Positions 1 to 5,597 of a stretch of DNA of 5,597 bases are shown here, in pieces (within the stretch, counting starts at the first letter, position 1; the number at the start of each line of letters is the position of its first letter). Both the position numbers and the translations under genes were made by a program. The notes below the pieces were generated by a model, which made no database searches, was not told the origin of the DNA, and was given only the letters and a program-made list of their open reading frames with translations. Origin of the DNA: an uncultured Alphaproteobacteria bacterium (GTDB lineage: Bacteria; Pseudomonadota; Alphaproteobacteria; Puniceispirillales; Puniceispirillaceae). The stretch is from assembly GCA_913031555.1 (NCBI GenBank), contig CAJWDO010000122.1, positions 1 through 5,597 of the forward strand, in the 5' to 3' direction.

Positions 1-1799
1 TCGACATCGGCATCGGCATTGAACGCGGCAGCGCGCGCCTGCGCCGCCTGCCATACCGGTGCCAGAGCATCCAGACATTCGGCGATCCCGACACCATGAA
101 GCTGTTGGCCACAGACAGTGCGGTCACCATCGCCAAGCGCGTTCATCCGCCGGAATTCCAGCCTGTCCATGCCAAGCTCGCGCGCCAGCCTGTCCATCAG
201 AACTTCCTGGAGGATTGTCGCCTGCGGCACGCCGAACCCGCGAAAGGCACCGGACACCGGCCCGTTGGTATGGATGGCATGCGCCTCGGCAAGATAATGC
301 GGCACATTGTAAGGCCCGGAGGCATGGATCGGCACCCGCGTCGCCACCGTCGGTCCCCAGCTTGCATAGGCACCGGTATTGAACGCGCCTTCAAACACCA
401 TGCCGGCAAGACGGCCATCGCGCGTCGCGGCAAGCTGGCCACGCATCGCAGCAGGATGCCGCTTGGTTGTCGAGATCATCGATTCCTGACGCGAATAGAC
501 CATCCGGCACGGCCGGCCCGTCTTCAACACCGCCAGCCCGAGAAGCGGCTGCAACGACACATCAAGCTTGGTGCCAAACCCGCCACCAGCCGTCGCGGGA
601 ATGATTCGCACCCTCGCCAGCGGTAATCCGAGGAGTTTCGCGGTATCCTCCTGATCCATCACCGGCGCCTGCGTACAGGCCGAGACGACAAGAACATCAC
701 CGTCCATCCAGGCACATCCGGCCTCGGGTTCGATCGGCGCGTGCTCGACATAGGCGGTTTCAACAGCCGCGCTGACCTGCACATCACCGGCTGCAAGGCC
801 GGCCGCTCCGTCACCACTTTTCACCCGCCCGGCGATCAACAGATTGTCGGCGCGCGTCTCGTGAAGTGGTGCCAGTCCCGGCTTGCGCGCCTCGTCGACC
901 GTCAAGGCCTGATCGCGTTGTTGCCAGTCGACCGGGAAATCCGACAGATCGGCACCGGCAAGAGCCTCCGCCTCGCCAATCACCAGCGCCACCGCCTCGC
1001 CGCGGAACCTCGCTGTGACCTCGGCAAGCGCCGGTTGATCCGCGAAGGGCGGTATCACGCCAAAGGCGTTGATGCCGCGAATATCCGCCGACGTCACAAT
1101 GGCGGTAACAAAGGGTCTGTCCTGCCGCCATGCCGCCAGATCGCCAAAGCTGAAATCGGCGTGAAAATGCGGCGACCGGATCGCCCGCACCAAAAGCGCA
1201 TTCTGCGGCCAGGAATCGGCACCGAATATCTCGGTGGCATTGACCTTGGCATGGCCGTCAAGGCGTTGCACGGCGGCACCGACCGCCGCCCCGACATCCG
1301 GCGCCGGAACACTGGTTGCGGCGGTCCCGACATCCATGATGGCATCGACAATCTTGGCATAGCCTGTACAGCGGCACAGCACGCCGCCAATCGCATCCTC
1401 GACCTGATTGCGGTCCGGCGCCGGGGTGTCGCGAAGCAGTGCCGTCGCCGCCATCATCATACCGGGGGTACAGATCCCGCACTGCGCCGCGCCATGCCGC
1501 AGAAATGACTGCTGGAGTCCCGACAATGCGCTGTCCGGCCCGGCAAGCGATTCCGCAGTTTCGACATGCCGTCCTTCAACCTGCCCGGCGGGCACCAGAC
1601 AGGCACAGACCGGGCGGCCATCCAGCAGCACCATACAGGCACCACAATCGCCGGCATTGCATCCGACCTTTGTCCCACGAAGACCAAACTGTTCACGAAG
1701 CACGTCACTGAGTCGCGTCGAAGGCTGGCAGCGAAGCTGTGTTGCCTCACCATTTAACGTGAAACCAAGATCGATAGCCGTATCCACAATACCGTCCAT
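1..1799 (-). CDS. Mo-hydroxylase fusion: 2Fe-2S subunit + Mo-cofactor catalytic subunit (3' end missing)
   Basis: Cytoplasmic xanthine-oxidase-family hydroxylase that inserts a water-derived oxygen into an aldehyde or N-heterocycle. Starting at ATG 1799, 599 codons read without a stop to the left edge. Residues 1-80 are a plant-type ferredoxin domain (CNAGDCGAC, ligands C47, C52, C55, C67). Residues 85-160 are the second [2Fe-2S] domain (QCGIC C107/C110; LCRCTG C142/C144). A short Ala/Pro linker at about 160-176 joins these to the Mo subunit, which opens with VQRLDGHAKVNATEIFGAD. Then come CTQ (Q377), GGGFGT (405-410) and GAFRGFG (517-523). The family's late GVGE-type catalytic Glu would lie outside the window; D. 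gigas Mop, with the same domain order, has 907 residues, so about 300 are missing. The start overlaps the FAD-subunit stop by one base (TGATG) and has an SD GGAGG at 1807-1811, 7 bases upstream. The frame is easy to miss because it has no stop inside the window. Substrate unknown: the position of XDH Glu802 is L412, while Arg880 matches R488. Family certain; exact enzyme not. Confidence 0.95.
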   Translation of the reverse strand, partial: MDGIVDTAIDLGFTLNGEATQLRCQPSTRLSDVLREQFGLRGTKVGCNAGDCGACMVLLDGRPVCACLVPAGQVEGRHVETAESLAGPDSALSGLQQSFLRHGAAQCGICTPGMMMAATALLRDTPAPDRNQVEDAIGGVLCRCTGYAKIVDAIMDVGTAATSVPAPDVGAAVGAAVQRLDGHAKVNATEIFGADSWPQNALLVRAIRSPHFHADFSFGDLAAWRQDRPFVTAIVTSADIRGINAFGVIPPFADQPALAEVTARFRGEAVALVIGEAEALAGADLSDFPVDWQQRDQALTVDEARKPGLAPLHETRADNLLIAGRVKSGDGAAGLAAGDVQVSAAVETAYVEHAPIEPEAGCAWMDGDVLVVSACTQAPVMDQEDTAKLLGLPLARVRIIPATAGGGFGTKLDVSLQPLLGLAVLKTGRPCRMVYSRQESMISTTKRHPAAMRGQLAATRDGRLAGMVFEGAFNTGAYASWGPTVATRVPIHASGPYNVPHYLAEAHAIHTNGPVSGAFRGFGVPQATILQEVLMDRLARELGMDRLEFRRMNALGDGDRTVCGQQLHGVGIAECLDALAPVWQAAQARAAAFNADADV

Positions 1800-2644
1800 C
1801 ACGACGCCTCCACGCAAAGTGATCCAATGGTCCGCCACGCAAGTTCGGCCGCCGCCATCCGCCGGTAACCCGCGGAGGCGCGAACATCATCAATTGGCGC
1901 CAGCGCCGCGGCAATCATCGGCATGGCCTCGGCGGCAAGCGACTCAATCCGGTCAGGCCTAGAGCCTACAAGGAGCGATTCCAGCCTGTCATGCCGCAAC
2001 GCCACCGGCGCGCAGGCCCCAACCGACACCGCCGCACTGGCGATGCGCCCATCTTCAACTGTCAGGCGCGCGGCGACCATGGCAATGGAAATCACCAGAT
2101 AGCGGCGCGCGCCAAGCTTGGCAAAGCCGGACAGGCCGGCCTCCGCATGTCGCGGCACATGAATGGCGACAAGAAGCTCATCAGGGCGCAGCGCCGTCTG
2201 GCGCGGCCCGGTCAGGAACTTGGCAAGCGGCAGACGCCGGCTACCGCTGACAGAGGCAAGTTCAACCTCGGCATCAAGCGCCATCAGACACGGCACGCTG
2301 TCAGCCGCCGGTGACGCCGTGCACAGATTGCCGCCAATGGTGCCACTGACCTGAATCTGTACCGCGCCAATCTCGCGCGCGGCCTGTTTCAGCATGCGAA
2401 AGGCTGGTGGCAGATCGGCCTGCAGAACGTCATCCCATGTCGTCGCCGCGCCAAAGCGACGCCACCCATCCGCCAGCGAAATGCCACGCAGACTTTCCAG
2501 CGCGGTGATGTCAAGAAGAGGTCCGGCGAGCGAGGGTGACTGTGTTGTCGGGTAAATATCGGTACAGCCGGCCATGACCAGCGGCCGTTCTGTCGCCAGC
2601 CATTGCAATGCGTCTTCCAGAAGGTGAGGCCGCAGATACGTCAT
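1799..2644 (-). CDS. FAD-binding subunit of the Mo hydroxylase (CoxM/XdhB type)
   Basis: Medium subunit of 281 residues that carries FAD and passes electrons from the [2Fe-2S] clusters to the final acceptor; the usual family length is about 270-300. An N-terminal FAD-binding fold of the CO-dehydrogenase/XDH type covers about residues 3-165, with the first flavin loop AGCTDIYP (25-32; family form AGGTDLhP) and the second TIGGNLCTASPAAD (102-115). The C-terminal CODH-flavoprotein domain (about 170-275) ends in the family motif SAGYRR (257-262). No extra Cys-rich insertion is seen, which argues against the 4-hydroxybenzoyl-CoA reductase type with its added [4Fe-4S] cluster. ATG 2644 is chosen because the motif-bearing protein begins there (MTYLRPHLLEDAL, typical of the family). 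The only in-frame ATGs upstream (2746, 2791) would add residues unlike the family and run across the promoter region or into marR. The ribosome site is weak (GAG in CGCGAGACC just before ATG). First gene of the hydroxylase operon; the stop overlaps the next ATG. Confidence 0.94.
   Translation of the reverse strand: MTYLRPHLLEDALQWLATERPLVMAGCTDIYPTTQSPSLAGPLLDITALESLRGISLADGWRRFGAATTWDDVLQADLPPAFRMLKQAAREIGAVQIQVSGTIGGNLCTASPAADSVPCLMALDAEVELASVSGSRRLPLAKFLTGPRQTALRPDELLVAIHVPRHAEAGLSGFAKLGARRYLVISIAMVAARLTVEDGRIASAAVSVGACAPVALRHDRLESLLVGSRPDRIESLAAEAMPMIAAALAPIDDVRASAGYRRMAAAELAWRTIGSLCVEAS
1807..1811 (-). promoter_or_regulatory. Shine-Dalgarno site of the Fe-S/Mo fusion gene
   Basis: GGAGG on the minus strand, inside the last codons of the FAD-subunit gene and 7 bases before ATG 1799. 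With the TGATG overlap it fixes the start and suggests translational coupling, so that the two subunits are made in matched amounts. Confidence 0.7.
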
Positions 2645-2663
2645 GGTCTCGCGGTTGAATTCA

Positions 2664-2693
2664 TTGCCAATTTCGTTTGTGTACCAATAGACT
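2664..2693 (+). promoter_or_regulatory. Candidate promoter of the marR-type gene
   Basis: TTGCCA (2664-2669, five of six matches to TTGACA) and TAGACT (2688-2693, four of six to TATAAT) are spaced 18 bases. Transcription would start near 2700 and give a leader of about 70 bases that includes both inverted repeats. It overlaps the -10 region of the opposing promoter, as is common for divergent regulator/target pairs. By-eye match only. Confidence 0.3.
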
Positions 2694-2719
2694 GTGCATC
2701 GCGGCCCTGATAGTGTCAA
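2691..2719 (-). promoter_or_regulatory. Candidate promoter of the hydroxylase operon
   Basis: A perfect -35 hexamer TTGACA lies at 2719-2714 on the minus strand. At 17-base spacing the -10 position reads CACAGT (2696-2691), only three matches to TATAAT, so the call rests mainly on the -35 box and on the position about 45-75 bases upstream of ATG 2644. The -35 box lies inside the TGTCA-AC-TGACA repeat, so a protein bound there would block this promoter. Confidence 0.35.
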
Positions 2720-2725
2720 CTGACA
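2714..2725. promoter_or_regulatory. Perfect inverted repeat TGTCA-AC-TGACA, candidate MarR operator
   Basis: Two 5-base arms (2714-2718 and 2721-2725) are exact reverse complements around a 2-base centre. The repeat covers the TTGACA of the leftward promoter and falls just after the likely start of the rightward transcript. MarR dimers bind short palindromes of this kind between themselves and their targets, usually 16-20 bp long. The arms here are short, so chance cannot be excluded. Confidence 0.4.
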
Positions 2726-2726
2726 A

Positions 2727-2760
2727 AGGCATGACCGGGACGCCATGTCGTCGCATGCCT
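2727..2760. repeat. 7-base inverted repeat AGGCATG ... CATGCCT in the marR leader
   Basis: The arms at 2727-2733 and 2754-2760 are perfect reverse complements with 20 bases between them. The second arm directly abuts the marR Shine-Dalgarno GGAGGG. It could be a second operator (arm centres 27 bases apart, about two and a half helix turns) or an RNA stem next to the ribosome site. The sequence does not decide between these. Confidence 0.35.
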
Positions 2761-2766
2761 GGAGGG
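2761..2766 (+). promoter_or_regulatory. Shine-Dalgarno site GGAGGG of the marR-type gene
   Basis: GGAGGG lies 6 bases before ATG 2773. It is the strongest ribosome site near any start in the intergenic region and decides the start in favour of 2773 over the TTG at 2677, which has no such site. Confidence 0.75.
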
Positions 2767-2772
2767 CATAGA

Positions 2773-3192
2773 ATGACGGCTCAGGATACATATCTTCTGG
2801 AACGGCAGATTGGCTTCATCATGCGGCGCGTCATGCAGCGTCACATCGCGATCTTTTCATCACTGATACCGGAAATGACACCAACGCAATTCGCCGCGCT
2901 GGCCAAACTGTGCGAGCTTGGCCAGACCTCACAGAACGAGTTGGGGCGCCTGACTTCGATGGATGTGGCGACCATCAAGGGTGTGGTGGACAGGCTGCGT
3001 GCGCGCGGCCTTGTTCAGGCGGCGCCGCTGATCGGGGACCGCCGGCGTCTGATGCTGACGCCGACCGAGGAAGGTCGGACCCTCTATGCCGAGCTTGTCG
3101 CCAACGCATCCGAGGTGACACGCCAGACCCTGGCGCCGCTTGGCAGCCAGGAACAGGACCGGTTGATCAAGCTTCTGGAACGCCTTGTGTGA
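2773..3192 (+). CDS. MarR-family transcriptional regulator
   Basis: A 139-residue one-domain winged-helix regulator, the usual MarR length, expected to act as a dimer that releases DNA when it binds a small aromatic or heterocyclic ligand. Helix 1 (about 7-30, LLERQIGFIMRR) and the C-terminal helices (about 104-137) form the dimer arm. MTPTQFAALAKL (35-46) and the next helix start the wHTH. The recognition helix is about TSMDVATIKGVVDRLRARGL (61-80), and the beta wing GDRRRLMLTPTEEG (88-101) carries the conserved DRR. The start is set by GGAGGG 6 bases upstream. It diverges from the hydroxylase operon across 128 bases and converges on livF, so control of the hydroxylase genes, itself and perhaps the transporter is the natural inference. 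The LTxxQFxAL and MDxATIKGVVxRL pattern recalls, from memory, regulators of aromatic or nicotinate breakdown. It lacks the long N-terminal extension of urate-sensing HucR-type proteins. Ligand unknown. Confidence 0.92.
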   Translation: MTAQDTYLLERQIGFIMRRVMQRHIAIFSSLIPEMTPTQFAALAKLCELGQTSQNELGRLTSMDVATIKGVVDRLRARGLVQAAPLIGDRRRLMLTPTEEGRTLYAELVANASEVTRQTLAPLGSQEQDRLIKLLERLV

Positions 3193-3205
3193 CGACAACA
3201 GGAAT

Positions 3206-3227
3206 ACGCATCCATGTATGGGTGCGT
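3206..3227 (-). terminator. Hairpin between convergent marR and livF, candidate terminator
   Basis: ACGCATCCAT and ATGGGTGCGT pair over 9-10 positions with one G-T wobble and a 2-4 base loop. On the minus strand the stem is followed by ATTCCTGTTGT, a modest T-rich run, so it best fits as the end of the liv transcript. On the plus strand it is followed by CACACCCC, a poor intrinsic terminator for marR. The stem touches the last base of the livF stop codon. Confidence 0.45.
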
Positions 3228-3922
3228 CACACCCCGATAAAGCGATGCAGAAGATCGGGGTTTGACTTCAGATCACCGGCATCGATGGCCGGATGGCTGC
3301 GACCATTCTCGAGAAACACGACACGGTTTGCGATTGACAGCACGGCGTCGACCCGCTGTTCGACAAGCAGGATGGCCACCCCGCGATCCCGCAGCGCCGT
3401 CACCGCCTGTCTGATCTGCTCGATCATCGAAGGCTGCAGACCTTCCGTCGGCTCGTCCAGCAACAGCACCGACGGCTCGATACACAGCGCCCGACCGGTG
3501 GCCAGCATCTGCTGTTCACCGCCGGACAGCGTGTCGGCACGCTGGTTCAGCCTTTCTCGGAGGCGTGGAAACATCTCGAGCACCCTGTCGCGCGTTTCGC
3601 GTCCCTTGCCCCGCACCATCAGTCCGATCTCGAGATTTTCAGCGACCGTCAGCTCGGCGAAAAGGCGTCGCCCCTGCGGGATATAGCCGATGCCATGGCG
3701 CGGCACCTCATTTGCCGGCAGACGCGACACCACCGCCCCATCACATGTGACGCTGCCGCACTGTGCCCGCAGCAGCCCCATAATCGTCTTCATGCAGGTT
3801 GTCTTGCCAGCGCCGTTCCGCCCCAGAAGGCAGACGATTTCGCCGGCATTGACGCTGAAGGACACGTCATGGAGCACCCTGATATCGCCATATCCCGAGG
3901 AGAGGCTTTCAACCGTCAGCAT
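3227..3922 (-). CDS. livF: LivF-type ABC transporter ATP-binding protein
   Basis: A 231-residue cytoplasmic ATPase, one of the two nucleotide-binding subunits of a branched-chain-amino-acid-type (HAAT) importer; the usual LivF length is about 230-240. Walker A is GRNGAGKT (34-41), the Q-loop glutamine is Q83 in YIPQGRRLF, the signature is LSGGEQQ (132-138) and Walker B is VLLLDEPTEGL (152-162). The switch position reads LLVEQR, Gln189 in place of His. That is normal for LivF, whose partner LivG supplies the His. Starting with MLTVESLSSGYG, it has the family N-terminus. Its ATG overlaps the livG stop by one base (TGATG), and it is the last gene of the liv run, followed by a hairpin. The substrate of the transporter cannot be told from the ATPases; besides Leu/Ile/Val this family imports urea, amides and aromatic acids. 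Confidence 0.95.
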   Translation of the reverse strand: MLTVESLSSGYGDIRVLHDVSFSVNAGEIVCLLGRNGAGKTTCMKTIMGLLRAQCGSVTCDGAVVSRLPANEVPRHGIGYIPQGRRLFAELTVAENLEIGLMVRGKGRETRDRVLEMFPRLRERLNQRADTLSGGEQQMLATGRALCIEPSVLLLDEPTEGLQPSMIEQIRQAVTALRDRGVAILLVEQRVDAVLSIANRVVFLENGRSHPAIDAGDLKSNPDLLHRFIGV

Positions 3923-4635
3923 CAGCCTGTCCCCAGATAGGCGGCCTGGACAGCCGCATTGTTTCTGATTTCCGATGGTGTGCCATTGGCAAGAACTGCG
4001 CCAAAATTGAGAACGGTGATGGCATCGGCTGTTTGCATGACGACATTGATATTATGTTCGATCAGCAGGACCGTCATGTCTCCCGCAAGCCCGCGCATCA
4101 GCGCCACGAAATCGGCTATTTCGCTGTCGGCGAGGCCCTGTGTAGGCTCGTCAAGGATCAGCAGGCGCGGATTCTGGCTCAACCCCATCGCAATCTCCAA
4201 CAGCCGCTGGTGACCATAGCTGAGATCACCGGCAAGCTGGTCTGCCCGGTCGGCGATACCGACCCGGTCCAGCGCCTCGGCAACCTGCCGGTCTGTCGCC
4301 GCCACGTCGTCACCTGTCCGCCAGCGCAGGGCCAGCGCGACATTCTCAGCCACCGGAAGGCGGCTGAACACCGAGGTGATCTGGAATGTATAGGCCATGC
4401 CGGCACGGATACGCCTATGCGCCGGTAGCGAGGTGATGTCCCGGCCATCGAAGGTCACCGTGCCGGCGCTTGCCGGGATCCGGCCCGACAGCATGCCGAC
4501 AAAGGTTGTCTTGCCAGCACCGTTGGGACCGATCAGGGCGCGAACTTCGCCGGCCGGCAGGTCAAAATCGACATTGTCGACAGCCTTCAGGCCGCCAAAA
4601 TTCCGGCTCAGGCCGCGTGCCGACAACAGCGTCAT
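3922..4635 (-). CDS. livG: LivG-type ABC transporter ATP-binding protein
   Basis: A 237-residue cytoplasmic ATPase that pairs with LivF on the inner face of the membrane; the family is about 235-260 residues. Walker A is GPNGAGKT (36-43), Q-loop Q85 (YTFQIT), signature LSYGHQRLLEIA (138-149), Walker B LLILDEPTQGL (158-168) and switch His194 in LLIEHN. The C-terminus AVQAAYLGTG is the family's usual ending. ATG 4635 is chosen: it overlaps the livM stop as ATGA and lies 8 bases after a GAGG site (4644-4647). The GTG at 4644, three codons earlier, would use part of that ribosome site as its start codon and is less likely. The stop shares one base with the livF start, so livM, livG and livF are probably co-transcribed and translationally coupled. 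Confidence 0.95.
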   Translation of the reverse strand: MTLLSARGLSRNFGGLKAVDNVDFDLPAGEVRALIGPNGAGKTTFVGMLSGRIPASAGTVTFDGRDITSLPAHRRIRAGMAYTFQITSVFSRLPVAENVALALRWRTGDDVAATDRQVAEALDRVGIADRADQLAGDLSYGHQRLLEIAMGLSQNPRLLILDEPTQGLADSEIADFVALMRGLAGDMTVLLIEHNINVVMQTADAITVLNFGAVLANGTPSEIRNNAAVQAAYLGTG

Positions 4636-5597
4636 GGCAGCCACCTCAGACCACGCCGACGCAGCTCGCCAACAAGGCCCTGCGGTGCGAACAATGTCAG
4701 CAGCACCAGCGTAAAGCCGGCAATCAGCATATATGCGGTTGTCAGTTCGCTCGACAGGTCAATCAGATAGAACATGAACAGGGTGCCGACAAACGGCCCG
4801 AGAATCGTCCCGGCACCGCCGAGCAACACCCACAGAAGCGGGAAGATCGAATATTGCACGGATGCGAAGGTCGCCCCTGCATAGCCGAACAGCAACCCGT
4901 AGGCCGCGCCGGCGGCGGCCGACATCGTCCCCGACAGAACAACCGCGGCAAGCTTGTGGCGGTGAATATCATAGCCGAGCATCCGCGTGCGCTCCTCATT
5001 CTCGCGAATGGCAACCAGCACCCGGCCGAACCCGGCCTGCACGACGCGGAGCGAGACCACGACGCAGATCCCGAACAGAACCAGCGCCGCGAAATAACGA
5101 TTCGTGGGATCGGCAAGATCAATCCCGGCAATCTGCCGAAAGGATTGCTGGATCACAAACCCTTCATCACCACGCGTATATTCACCAAAATAGAGCGCCG
5201 CCAGATAGCCGGCCTGGGCGAACATCAGCGTCACAATCATGAAGGCAACCCCGGCGGTCCGAAGCGCCAGAAGCCCGATGGCGTACACGATTTCGACAAA
5301 GTACATGGCGCCGATAGCTGTGATCTCGGCCGCCGTCTCTAATGGGGCGGTCGAGTTCGTGTCGGACGGTTGCGATGACGCATCCTCATGTGCGGCGTTC
5401 GCCACTGCGTCTGCGTCGGACGCGAGCTCCTCAGGTGACGCCGTTCTCTCCGAGGCGAGAGTATGTTCTTGAAGCTCCACTGCGGATATCATGGCCCCGT
5501 CAATGTGCTTTCCATCTGTGCCGTCGTCATCGGCAGTCTTGTCCGCCGTTTCCATCAGTGCCAGGGCGGGAGTGGCTTCAGGGCCGGAGATCGCAAG
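4632..5597 (-). CDS. livM: LivM-type permease with an acidic insertion (5' end beyond window)
   Basis: Inner-membrane permease of the HAAT importer. Numbering from ATG 5555 (307 residues to the stop), the canonical LivM part starts at about 94: GLLALRT then VAFMIVTLMFAQ (family form RTRGhYFAMVTLAFAQ), and FGRVLVAIRENEERTRMLGY (176-195), the coupling-loop region that docks on LivG/LivF. It continues with LLGGAGTILGPFVG and ends in FAPQGLVG. About six hydrophobic segments are visible (80-98, 103-123, 154-172, 202-224, 237-266, 273-290). The first ~75 residues are hydrophilic (18 Asp/Glu against 3 Lys/Arg), where LivM normally has membrane helices. The frame stays open for 14 more codons to the edge, and ATG 5555 has no Shine-Dalgarno, so the true start is probably upstream and this stretch may be an enlarged loop. 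A short form starting at 5555 cannot be excluded. Confidence 0.88.
   Translation of the reverse strand, partial: LAISGPEATPALALMETADKTADDDGTDGKHIDGAMISAVELQEHTLASERTASPEELASDADAVANAAHEDASSQPSDTNSTAPLETAAEITAIGAMYFVEIVYAIGLLALRTAGVAFMIVTLMFAQAGYLAALYFGEYTRGDEGFVIQQSFRQIAGIDLADPTNRYFAALVLFGICVVVSLRVVQAGFGRVLVAIRENEERTRMLGYDIHRHKLAAVVLSGTMSAAAGAAYGLLFGYAGATFASVQYSIFPLLWVLLGGAGTILGPFVGTLFMFYLIDLSSELTTAYMLIAGFTLVLLTLFAPQGLVGELRRRGLRWLP

Noticed and set aside
1..20. Short ATCGGC repeat at the left edge
   Set aside because: It encodes Asn-Ala-Asp-Ala-Asp in the large-subunit frame and is simply local coding composition.
741..1508. Plus-strand open frame of 255 codons (and others at 59-626 and 1408-1962)
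   Set aside because: They lie opposite the conserved Mo/Fe-S gene. Their translations are rich in Arg/His/Pro with no family motif, as expected for antisense frames in GC-rich coding DNA.
2665..2688. Direct repeat TGCCAAT (2665-2671) / TACCAAT (2682-2688), 17 bases apart
   Set aside because: Only six of seven bases match and there is no inverted symmetry; likely chance in a slightly AT-rich stretch.
2677..2772. Extended MarR start at TTG 2677
   Set aside because: There is no ribosome site, and the extra 32 residues are not family-like. ATG 2773 has GGAGGG at ideal spacing.
2645..2791. Extended FAD-subunit start at ATG 2791 or ATG 2746
   Set aside because: It would add residues unlike the family, run through the intergenic control region, and in the longer case overlap the marR coding start. 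ATG 2644 matches the normal family N-terminus.
3354..3362. Gln instead of the switch His in LivF (Q189)
   Set aside because: LLVEQ is the usual form in LivF proteins, so this is not a broken ATPase.
4470..5342. Plus-strand open frame of 290 codons opposite livG/livM (also 2910-3686 across marR and livF)
   Set aside because: They are antisense or out of frame to well-supported genes, their composition is Gln/Arg/Pro-rich, and no domain is recognisable.

Overview
This is a GC-rich bacterial window with tightly packed genes. Codon use and gene style (Liv-type ABC transporter, xanthine-oxidase-family hydroxylase, MarR regulator) suggest a proteobacterium, most likely an alphaproteobacterium. That placement is an inference; no rRNA or other marker gene is present.

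Left part (1-2644, minus strand): a two-gene operon for a molybdenum hydroxylase of the xanthine oxidase family. A 281-residue FAD subunit (1799-2644) is followed, with a one-base TGATG overlap, by one long frame that runs off the left edge (1-1799, 599 residues visible). That frame is a fusion of the two-[2Fe-2S] electron-transfer subunit and the Mo-cofactor catalytic subunit. All eight cluster cysteines are visible, as are the first Mo-domain motifs. The last third, including the expected catalytic Glu, lies outside the window.

Middle (2645-3192): a 128-base intergenic region with candidate divergent promoters and two perfect inverted repeats, then a plus-strand MarR-family regulator (2773-3192) divergent from the hydroxylase operon. 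The layout suggests the MarR protein controls both directions, probably in response to the hydroxylase substrate or a product. A hairpin at 3206-3227 separates marR from the convergent transporter operon.

Right part (3227-5597, minus strand): livM, livG and livF of a branched-chain-amino-acid-type (HAAT) ABC importer in that transcription order, with ATGA and TGATG stop/start overlaps. Any livH permease and substrate-binding protein would lie beyond the right edge. The livM frame is open to the edge. Where its N-terminal membrane segments should be, it carries an acidic, Ala/Ser/Asp/Glu-rich stretch of about 75-90 residues, which is the strangest feature in the window.

Working model (inference): the Liv-type importer brings in a small substrate, the Mo hydroxylase oxidises it or a derivative in the cytoplasm, and the MarR protein senses it. 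The substrate cannot be read from the sequence. The residue matching xanthine dehydrogenase Glu802 is Leu while the one matching Arg880 is kept, so it is probably not ordinary xanthine. I see no mobile element, CRISPR array, tRNA or rRNA. No gene-free gap exceeds 128 bases.
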